Positions 57,269 through 64,000 of a stretch of 64,000 nt of DNA are shown here, in pieces; position 1 is the stretch's first letter, and each line of letters opens with the position of its first letter. Position numbers and translations under genes: made by a program. The notes under the pieces were generated by a model that worked only from the letters and a program-made list of their open reading frames with translations, was not told where the DNA came from and did no database searches. Origin of the DNA: Methanosarcina siciliae T4/M (GTDB taxonomy: Archaea; Halobacteriota; Methanosarcinia; Methanosarcinales; Methanosarcinaceae); contig NZ_CP009506.1 in NCBI RefSeq assembly GCF_000970085.1, forward strand, positions 3,038,001-3,102,000, read 5' to 3'.

Positions 57269-57597
57269 CTTATGTCAGGAAAAAATATTTCTGGATCATG
57301 GAGAGCTTCGGCTCCTCTTCTATGCGAGTCTATTCGATTTCGGTAGGAGAGGTAACTATCGTATTCTGAAAAATCCAGAGTGTGGAAAAACTCTGCAGAA
57401 TGTACATATAAGGCAGGTCTCCGATCCCATTCCTATCCAGATCCACGCAGATCTGGGAGAATCCGGTCCCATCTGGCTTTGCCCAGAAGTTTCCTCCAAT
57501 GTAAGGGCCACAGACAATATTACTGCCTGAAGCAAGTGAAGTGTTCCAGTTATTTCCCCCATCGCCAGGTTCAAACCTTACATTTAGACTATTGTTA

Positions 57598-58455
57598 GAG
57601 CCTATCCCAAAAGTAATATTATGTTGAAATTATAAATTTACTTTTATGTCATTTCGTGAAATCGATGATGTTCTATGGAACTCCATAGAACCTTATCTTC
57701 CTCCACAGAAACCACTTACAGGAAGGCCGCGTGCAAATATGAGGAAGTTAATGAATGGTATTTTTTACGTTGTTATGACCGGTTGTACGTGGAAAGACGT
57801 TCCCAAGAGATATGGATCAAAGTCAACAGTTCATAGATTTCATCTATATCTGTGTGAACATGGTATCTATCAGAAGATTTTCAATGAACTTTTGAACAAA
57901 GGTTACGATTTGAATAAAATAGATCTTTCTCAATGCTTTACTGATACAAAGGATGTTCCGGCTAAAAAAGGGGGAATATCGGCTACGATGGTCACAAAAA
58001 AATAAAAGGAATAAAAATAAGCGTTTTAGTAGATTTACAAGGTCTACCTCTTTCGATTATTATTGTTCCTGCAAATAAGAATGATTCTACACTTTATATA
58101 CCGACACTTAAAAATTTCAATATAAAGAGACCTATAGGAAGGCCTGTTAACAGGCCTTCCAAAGTAACAGCTGATGCAATGTATGATACAGCTAAAATTA
58201 GAAAATATAACAGGAGAAGAGGAATAAAGTCCAATATACCAGTAAATAAAAGAAATCGGAAGAAAAAGAAGATAGGAAGACCAATAAAGGTAGATCAGGA
58301 AGAATACAAAAAGAAAAGCATAGTAGAAAGGTTCTTTAGCTGGATAGAGTCATGCAAGAAAGTATTTCCAAGATATGAAATTAAAGAGACATCATATTTA
58401 GGAGTTGTAATGGTAGCAGCAATAATTAGATTAAATGAGCTTTTGGGATAGGCTC
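57598..58455 (+). mobile_element. IS5-family (IS427-like) insertion sequence, copy 2
   Basis: 858 bp with the same 16-bp ends as copy 1 (57598-57613 and 58440-58455). It lies in a NosD-like gene; continuity of that gene on both sides fixes the insertion site and shows no inversion has occurred between the two IS copies since. Confidence 0.88.
57646..58451 (+). CDS. IS5-family transposase made by frameshifting (orfA/orfB), copy 2
   Basis: Same organisation as copy 1: orfA 57646-58005, then a -1 shift near 57964-57974 (A6G5 run) into the orfB frame that ends at TAG 58451 within the terminal repeat. Only a few differences from copy 1 are visible, for example GIKSNIPV instead of GIKSNVPV and YLGVVMV instead of YLGIVMV, so one transposed recently from the other or from a common source. 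A 24-bp perfect palindrome (centre at about 58149, arms GGAAGGCCTGTT) lies within the coding sequence. Confidence 0.8.
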
Positions 58456-59324
58456 ATAAAATAATTATTGTAGATTCTTCTACGGCCATTATTTTCCGTA
58501 TCAAAAATTCCGCATTCTGCACAGGACATTATTGTATTGTTGATTATATCAACATCACAAGCTTCTCCTAAAAGAATCCCTACATCACAGTTTAATATTG
58601 TATTATTGTCAATTCTTCCTGAACTTGAAAAACCAAGCTCAATCCCATAATCACAGTCAGTAATCCTGTTATTACGAATATCTGCTCCCTGGTCCCATTC
58701 ATAGATGCCAGTGGAAGAATTTGAGACCGTATTACCTGATACTGTGTTATTTCTTCCACAGCAGGAAATATGTATACGTCCACCGTTTAAAACTTTATTT
58801 TCGGCTATTAAATTGCCTGACCTTTCGGGCCCCAGAAGAATATAACCATTTTCAATGGTATTACCTGTCACATTATTCATATCGCTATAAAGAATGATTG
58901 CACCTTTTTTATAATCCTTATTGGCCCCTGTTATATTTAAACCGCTAATCGTTATACTATCAGCTTTTATCAGAAAGGTACTTTTACTTTCGTTCAGCGG
59001 TTTTACCTGCGCATTGCCATTGTTTGATTCTGACCTGATAGTTAGACCTGTTATATTGACAAGAACGTTTTCAGTATAAGTTCCAGGCCTCACGATTATT
59101 ATGTCCCCTGGAACAGAATTATTCACAGCTTCCTGAATTGATCTGAAATCAGCTCCAGAATCATCATCTACTGTAATTTCCCTTGCTGATGCAGTAGCTG
59201 AAATAGATATTATAAAAATGAAAAGCAAAATTCTTAAAAAAATTGTTCTATTCCTTATTTCCTTCCCCCCTTTAGTTCTAATATAATCTTCTATGAATAT
59301 TAATGTATACTTCATTAACAACAT

Positions 59325-59680
59325 TTAACATATTTAACTTTCCATAGTTATTTTTGACTAATTATTTTCAGAAATAAAGGTTGAATTGAAACGAGCCACA
59401 TAGAAATATGAAGGTTTTTCAAAGGAAAACATAACAGTGGGGTTATGATGGTTCTGGCTATAATGAGAAGCGTTGAAATCTGCTAATGTGGCTGCTCAGG
59501 TTGTATTGTTTACAGGAGTTTCCACGTTTTGCTTTGATTTAATATCAGGTACGGGAGTAACCTGATCATCGGATGCATCCGTAAATAGGTATAACCACTT
59601 AATATGATACAGTAGTACAGTATAATAGTAGTACAGCTAATAGCTCCAGCAAAAACAGAAAAAAATTAGGGGTTATTTTT
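59325..59680. other. Intergenic region between divergent genes
   Basis: Contains the promoters of the split beta-helix gene and of the methyltransferase gene. Near 59600-59640 are short repeats of CAGTAGTACAGTATAATAGTAGTACAG. Nothing else is seen. Confidence 0.4.
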
Positions 59681-60712
59681 ATGGAAAAACCGAACTTCAG
59701 GACAGAAATCCTCAGAACCCTCGAAGGAAAAACTCCCGCTCAGATACCGGTCGGCACTTTCACAACCGCGCCTGTGCTCGAACTCATGGACCTGAGCGGA
59801 GCAGCCAGACCCGAGGCTGACAGCCAGCCTGAAAAAATGGCATTACTTGCTTTTTCCCAGTATGTAAATGCCTCTTTTGAAACCCTCAGGTATCCCTTTG
59901 ACATGGTGGTGCTCGTGGAAGCTCTTGGCTGTAGAGTTGATCCGGGTACGAAAGCAAAGACTCCTGCTGTGCTGAATGGTCCAATGGAACTTTCGCCTGT
60001 AGTCCCCAAACTCCCTGAAGACCTCCTTGAAAGGGGCAGAATCCCCGCTGTCCTGAAAGCCACGGAAATCCTCCGGGAAAAAGCCGGATCGAACCTACCC
60101 TTAATTGTGGGAATGGAAGGTCCGGCTGACCTTGCAAGCTCCCTCTGCGGAATCACTCGCTTCCTTAAATGGACAATCAAAAGGCCCCATATCATAACAA
60201 GGCTCATCGATCTTTGCACCGACGCATGTATAATGTATGCCAGGGAATGCCTGAAAAGTGGAGCTGACGTTGTCGTTATTGCAGATGCGGTTTCTTCTCC
60301 TGATATGATTTCTCCGGAAGCCTTCAGGACTTTGATAAAACCCGGCATGGCAAGGATTCCTAAAGCTCTCGGGGGAGGTAAAAGCGTGCTCCACATCTGT
60401 GGGGCTGCGGATCCTATAATTACAGACATGACAGAGTGCGGGTTTGACGGGCTCAGTCTTGAGGAAGGCATAAAAGACCTGAAAAGCGCTGTTAATACCG
60501 CTCATGAAGCCGGCACAGCTGTAATCGGCAGCGTATCAACCTCCAGGACCCTTTTCAGGGGCGGCCCTGAAGATGTGAAAAAGGAGGCTTTCACCTGTAT
60601 GGAAAGCGGAGTGGACTTCCTTGCTCCGGGTTGCGGGCTTGCACCCGAAACTCCCCTCCGGAATTTGAAAGCCCTGGTGGAAGCAAGGAACGAGTTTTGC
60701 GGGAGAAAATGA
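59681..60712 (+). CDS. Methylcobamide:coenzyme M methyltransferase, MtaA/MtbA family
   Basis: 343 residues, the family length, uroporphyrinogen-decarboxylase (TIM-barrel) fold. It would transfer a methyl group from a methylated corrinoid protein to coenzyme M in the cytoplasm, the last step of methanogenesis from methylated compounds. The zinc site is complete: H238 and C240 in LHICG, C318 in APGCGLAPETP. The start IPVGTFTTAPVLELMD is the family N-terminal signature. No corrinoid protein or substrate-specific methyltransferase is next to it, so it is an orphan paralogue and its substrate (methanol, methylamine or methylthiol line) cannot be read from context. A ribosome binding site AGGGG lies about 8 bases upstream. 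It converges with the flavoprotein gene, 15 bases between stops. Confidence 0.88.
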   Translation: MEKPNFRTEILRTLEGKTPAQIPVGTFTTAPVLELMDLSGAARPEADSQPEKMALLAFSQYVNASFETLRYPFDMVVLVEALGCRVDPGTKAKTPAVLNGPMELSPVVPKLPEDLLERGRIPAVLKATEILREKAGSNLPLIVGMEGPADLASSLCGITRFLKWTIKRPHIITRLIDLCTDACIMYARECLKSGADVVVIADAVSSPDMISPEAFRTLIKPGMARIPKALGGGKSVLHICGAADPIITDMTECGFDGLSLEEGIKDLKSAVNTAHEAGTAVIGSVSTSRTLFRGGPEDVKKEAFTCMESGVDFLAPGCGLAPETPLRNLKALVEARNEFCGRK

Positions 60713-60727
60713 ATTCTCCTTTCTGGC

Positions 60728-61327
60728 TCAACGAAGAATTTCTGCCATTTTTCTGCCTGCTTCAAACGTTTTCCTCAGAAGTTCTTCATCCCTTGAAACC
60801 GCTCCCCTTTCAAAATATCCTGTTACCGGAAACTTTTCCACGATCTCATAGCCCAGGGCTTCAAAGGGCATTCCGAGCGCTCCGAGTGTAAAACCCATTT
60901 CTTCGATTTCCAGCTGTTCGCAGACCGAAAAAACAATTGCTTTTCTCCCCTGCCCTGCTAGCCTGCTCGAATAACGCCTGGGGCGGTCGTTCGTGAAATT
61001 GTAGTAAGGGTAGAGCCGGTCAATTAAGGCTTTCATCTGGGCAGTTACATTGTAGTTGTAGGTGGGAGAACCGAGGATAAGCCCTTTTGCATCCTCGATC
61101 TCGGGATAAAGCAGGCTCATTCCATCATGGAACCTGGTGCAAGTCCCGGTTTTCCGACACCTTTCGCAGCCGATACAGGGCTCGATCGAATAATCCCTTA
61201 AAAGGACTTTTCCGGTTTTAGCTCCTGCCGATTCCGCCCCTTTCAAAAAGCTCTCAAGCAGCACGTCAGTATTCCCATTTTTCCGGGGGCTTCCTCCAAC
61301 TCCAAGAATTTTTAGATCTTTAATCAT
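60728..61327 (-). CDS. Iron-sulfur flavoprotein (Isf family)
   Basis: 199 residues. Flavodoxin-like/NADPH-dependent FMN reductase fold with the phosphate-binding start LGVGGSPRKNGNTDVLL and a compact cysteine motif C51-x2-C54-x2-C57-x5-C63 (CIGCERCRKTGTC) that holds a 4Fe-4S cluster in archaeal Isf. It also has the FMN-contact loop LGSPTYNYNVTAQMKALIDR. Isf takes electrons from ferredoxin and is linked to oxidative-stress protection in methanogens. The ATG at 61327 has GGGTGAG just upstream. It is a single gene, convergent with the methyltransferase. Confidence 0.87.
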   Translation of the reverse strand: MIKDLKILGVGGSPRKNGNTDVLLESFLKGAESAGAKTGKVLLRDYSIEPCIGCERCRKTGTCTRFHDGMSLLYPEIEDAKGLILGSPTYNYNVTAQMKALIDRLYPYYNFTNDRPRRYSSRLAGQGRKAIVFSVCEQLEIEEMGFTLGALGMPFEALGYEIVEKFPVTGYFERGAVSRDEELLRKTFEAGRKMAEILR

Positions 61328-62054
61328 CTCACCCTGTATTGTATCGGGGATAGAGAATTAAATAGGTTCCGGAAACATGTCCCTGCTTTTTAGTAATAAC
61401 CCTGAGTGGAAATTCCCCTGATCTTAATATCAGAGCTGAGAAAAAGCGCCCGAGAAAAAGTCCGAAACAATCCAGCAAGTAAAACTTATAGCTGCAGGGC
61501 TGTTTCATCCCCACTGGAATGACCCTCGGAGTACTTGAGCATCGGGCTAATTTTTATGTCCAGAGCGTCTTCGGCACTAAAGCATCCATTTCGAATTTTT
61601 CTCTTTTCTACAGATGCGGTATATAACATATTGAGTTAAATTTTTCTTTAAAGTTCCTGGCTGATTGAAATAAATTTCTTAAACTTCGGAAGAACCTGCG
61701 GCGTGTAACTGTGAATATTTTGTGCTCTTATGATATCGTTTTTCTCGGATTCATTTTATTATCTTGAGTTCATATATTTTTTCACTCTTGTATTTCATAT
61801 GTTTTTGCGAGCCAGTATCTCAATCCTATAATGTTATATCGATCGAACTAAAGCGTTACTGCTCATGTTATTGTACACTTTTTATTTATTTCAAAAAATC
61901 TATCAATAAATTTATATACTGTCATTATGAAATACATTATGAAAATTTAAAATGTGTTCAAAGGTTCAACAGTTGTACTCCAATACTTGTGATTGACTTT
62001 TGAGCCACTTCAATTGTTTCAATTTAATATTATAAATTTAAAAGGAGTTTAAAA
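61328..62054. other. Intergenic region between divergent genes
   Basis: About 730 bases, AT-rich towards the glycosyltransferase. It probably holds the promoters of both neighbours. The short open frame at 61764-62003 has no ribosome binding site or family features, and I do not call it. Confidence 0.4.
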
Positions 62055-63023
62055 TTGAGTAACGAACTGATTGTGGGTAATAATACTCAGTACCAGGTCC
62101 ATATAGAGAACCCACATTTCAGGGAGGTATCATCTCAAAATATAACTGTCATTCTTCCAGCTTTTAACGAGGAAGTCTCCATCGGCAGCATAGTCCTTCT
62201 TACTAAATTCTATTCTGACAACGTAATCGTAGTCGATGACGGAAGCTCTGACCGCACTGCCGAAATTTCCGGGAAAGCAGGAGCTCACGTGATTGTGCAT
62301 GAGGCCAATAAAGGCAAGGGAGCAGCCCTCAAAACCGGTTTTGAAGCCGCAGCCAATCTGGGTGCCGATATAATAGTGACAATGGACTCGGACGGTCAGC
62401 ATAATCCCGCTGAAATTCCCAAACTTGTAACCCCTATTATTGACGGCTACGCTGAAATGGTCAATGGGAGTCGTTACCTTTCCCACAAAGACAAAAACAC
62501 TCCTATCTACCGCCGTGTCGGCCAGACAATACTTGATACGGCTACAAATATGAACTCCGGTCTCAAGATCACCGATTCACAAAGCGGTTTCCGCGCTTTT
62601 GCCGCTTCTACTAAAAACGTGTTCCGCTTCGGTACACAGGGCATGGCAATAGAAAGCGAAATGCTTGCCGATGCAGGCAGGTCCGGACTGCGGATCAAGG
62701 AAGTCGAAATCGGGGTAAGGTATGATGTGGACTGTTCAACCATAAGCCCGGTCCAACATGGTTTAGGCGTCCTTGTCATGGTCTTGAAAGATATCGAGTT
62801 CAACAAGCCTCTTTATTACTTCACGGTCCCGGGACTATCTCTTGGGGTTGGAGGACTCTACATGGGTGCCCATTTTCTGCAAAACTTCACTATGGGAGGA
62901 GGCTTATCTTTCGGGCCTACCATGCTTATGGTTCTGTTTATTGTTATAGGGACCTTCATGGCATTGACAGGGATAATGCTGCATTCGGTGTCGGCAATTA
63001 TGAGGGAAGCTAAGGTGACTTAA
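62055..63023 (+). CDS. Family 2 glycosyltransferase, dolichyl-phosphate-sugar synthase type
   Basis: 322 residues, GT-A fold, from a TTG start at 62055 (GGAG 7 bases upstream; no better start). Signatures: VILPAFNEEVSIGSIVLL, NVIVVDDGSSDRTAEI (D61-D62), and the metal-binding DSD at 111-113 in TMDSDGQHNPAEIPKL. The GSRY and QSGFRAF motifs also fit the DPMS/GtrB branch. Two C-terminal transmembrane helices (about 253-277 and 287-316) place it at the membrane. It likely charges a polyprenyl phosphate carrier with a hexose for glycosylation of surface proteins such as those encoded in this window. The sugar cannot be told. Another glycosyltransferase follows 131 bases later in the same direction. 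Confidence 0.87.
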   Translation: MSNELIVGNNTQYQVHIENPHFREVSSQNITVILPAFNEEVSIGSIVLLTKFYSDNVIVVDDGSSDRTAEISGKAGAHVIVHEANKGKGAALKTGFEAAANLGADIIVTMDSDGQHNPAEIPKLVTPIIDGYAEMVNGSRYLSHKDKNTPIYRRVGQTILDTATNMNSGLKITDSQSGFRAFAASTKNVFRFGTQGMAIESEMLADAGRSGLRIKEVEIGVRYDVDCSTISPVQHGLGVLVMVLKDIEFNKPLYYFTVPGLSLGVGGLYMGAHFLQNFTMGGGLSFGPTMLMVLFIVIGTFMALTGIMLHSVSAIMREAKVT

Positions 63024-63154
63024 ACTGGGAGTTACGAGATTTTTCTCCTATTTATCATTCTGCAGTACTTGATATTATTTTCTTCCTTTAATAGAAGGTC
63101 TAAAATGATAGCATGACTGGGGTTTTGATTATTTGATATTGTTTGAGGGAAAAG

Positions 63155-64000
63155 ATGTATGGTAGAGAGAAATTTGCAAGTGTTGTTATTCTCTCATATA
63201 ACAGCAAGGAAGATCTTATGGAGTGTATTCCCTCTCTAATGTCTCAAACATATCCAGGTTTCGAAATAATTGTAGTAGATAACGCATCTAGGGACGGTAG
63301 TGAGGAATTCGTGAGAACTAACTATCCTGAGATAAAGGTAGTTCAGACAGGAAAAAACCTCGGGTATGCAGCAGGGAATAATGCCGGATTTGAGGTCGCG
63401 GAAGGAGAATATATAGTAGTTATAAATCCAGATACTGTTGTAGACTCCAACTGGCTTTCCAAGCTAATAAACCCTTTTGACAGTGATCCTGAAATTGCGG
63501 CCACGACTTCAAAGATTTTGATATATTCCCAAAATGAAATAATAAACACGTGTGCAAATACAAACCACTATACTGGACTTACCTTCTGCAGGGGCTTCAA
63601 TAAGCCTTCACGTGAGTTTGATAGCTACCAGGAAGTAGGATCGGTCTCAGGATGTTCATTTGCAATAAGGCGCGATATACTAAAAAATCTTAATGGTTTT
63701 GACTCGGATTTTTTCCTTTATCAGGAAGATGCGGATCTTTCCTGGAGAATACGTTTTGCGGGAGGTAGGATAATGTATGTTCCTGAGTCCATAATATATC
63801 ACAAGTATAAACTGTCAATATCCCCCTGGAAAGAATTTTACCTGGAAAGAAATCGTTACTTAATTTTATTGAAAAACTTTAGTTCAAGAACATTGTTATT
63901 ATTATTGCCTGCACTCATAGTGACTGAAATTGTTACAATGGGTCATGCTGTTTTAAACGGTCCGAGATACATTTACAGTAAATTGCAGGCTTATTTATGG
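63155..64000 (+). CDS. Family 2 glycosyltransferase, rhamnosyltransferase-like, cut by the window end
   Basis: 282 codons are visible from ATG 63155 and the frame is open to the end of the window. Signatures: SVVILSYNSKEDLMECIPSL, EIIVVDNASRDGSEEF, LGYAAGNNAGFEVA, the metal-binding stretch NPDTVVD (91-97) and YQEDADLSWRIRFAGG, which is the usual ED motif of WbbL/rhamnosyltransferase-like enzymes. The visible C-terminal part starts a hydrophobic stretch (TLLLLLPALIVTEIV), suggesting membrane association. It is probably a cytoplasmic-face enzyme making a surface glycan, in one cluster with the preceding glycosyltransferase. Confidence 0.85.
   Translation, partial: MYGREKFASVVILSYNSKEDLMECIPSLMSQTYPGFEIIVVDNASRDGSEEFVRTNYPEIKVVQTGKNLGYAAGNNAGFEVAEGEYIVVINPDTVVDSNWLSKLINPFDSDPEIAATTSKILIYSQNEIINTCANTNHYTGLTFCRGFNKPSREFDSYQEVGSVSGCSFAIRRDILKNLNGFDSDFFLYQEDADLSWRIRFAGGRIMYVPESIIYHKYKLSISPWKEFYLERNRYLILLKNFSSRTLLLLLPALIVTEIVTMGHAVLNGPRYIYSKLQAYLW

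Larger units (their letters stand above)
57330..59324 (-). pseudogene. Secreted NosD-like beta-helix protein gene split by an IS5-type element
   Basis: The upper part (59324 to 58456) encodes a signal peptide (IISISATASA) and a beta-helix: ITVDDDSGADFRSIQEAVNN, GDIIIVRPGTYTENV, then many Asn-rich turns. At IYNNYF it runs into the IS at 57598-58455 and stops there. Beyond the IS, the minus strand 57597-57330 continues in the same style: NNSLNVRFEPGDGGNNWNTS, IVCGPYIGGNFWAKPDGTGF, LDRNGIGDLPY, stop at 57330. Joining the parts with one copy of a TA target duplication removed gives YNNYFNNS, an in-frame join. The probable original start (after GGGGGG plus 6 bases, at 59258) now reads ATA instead of ATG, so decay was not limited to the insertion. 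The product was likely a surface protein. Confidence 0.8.

Noticed and set aside
1..64000. tRNA or rRNA genes
   Set aside because: I found no cloverleaf with an intact T-loop motif and no rRNA-like conserved stretch on either strand; a covariance search would be needed to exclude them.

Overview
The window looks like the chromosome of a Methanosarcina-type methanogenic archaeon. The evidence is AT-rich intergenic DNA with archaeal TATA-like boxes, GGAGG-type ribosome binding sites, a methylcobamide:coenzyme M methyltransferase, an iron-sulfur flavoprotein of the Isf type, a NikR-like regulator, and very large secreted proteins built from DUF3344, PKD, CARDB and PQQ-type propeller modules. The genus is an inference; no rRNA or tRNA gene is present to confirm it.

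Layout. 1-2863: two secreted-protein genes on the minus strand (a beta-helix protein cut by the window edge, and a single DUF3344 protein). 2864-6112: mobile DNA, with a decayed IS200-type element and, next to it, a complete mutator-like IS with terminal inverted repeats and an 8-bp target duplication. 6113-9441: a translationally coupled two-gene operon of secreted proteins. 9442-50600: the core of the window, seven minus-strand genes for extracellular modular proteins (2114, 3096, 1319, about 300, 1725, 1259 and 934 residues), broken only by an IS1634-like element, a NikR-like regulator and four copies of a conserved hairpin locus. 50700-59324: an accessory zone with two inverted copies of an IS5-type element, another IS1634-like element, a truncated binding-protein gene, a beta-helix gene split by an IS, a small cysteine-rich protein and a coiled-coil protein. 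59681-64000: chromosomal genes (corrinoid methyltransferase, flavoprotein, two glycosyltransferases, the last cut by the window end).

How the core genes may work together. Three giants (10000-16344, 19987-29277, 36337-41514) end in a cohesin-like domain followed by a two-loop dockerin. A fourth protein (31349-35308) carries two cohesin-like domains, and the gene just upstream of it (35327-36225) encodes one cohesin-like domain, an acidic stalk and, in a shifted frame, a PGF-type archaeosortase sorting signal. Together these are the parts of a cell-anchored cohesin-dockerin assembly with no recognisable hydrolase, so I infer a surface or matrix scaffold rather than a cellulosome. Proteins without dockerin (31349, 42771, 47796) share a different C-terminal domain ending in WAEAA.

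The most unusual signals are: ACG at the position of the start codon in two paralogues, each behind a strong ribosome binding site; a one-base frameshift that removes the surface anchor of the cohesin protein; a short leader ORF that is a leftover signal peptide fused upstream of a giant gene; terminators whose loop holds the stop codon; GC-rich modules inserted in genes with ordinary ends; and a four-copy, covarying hairpin locus with a TATA-like box at constant distance, a candidate small RNA family.
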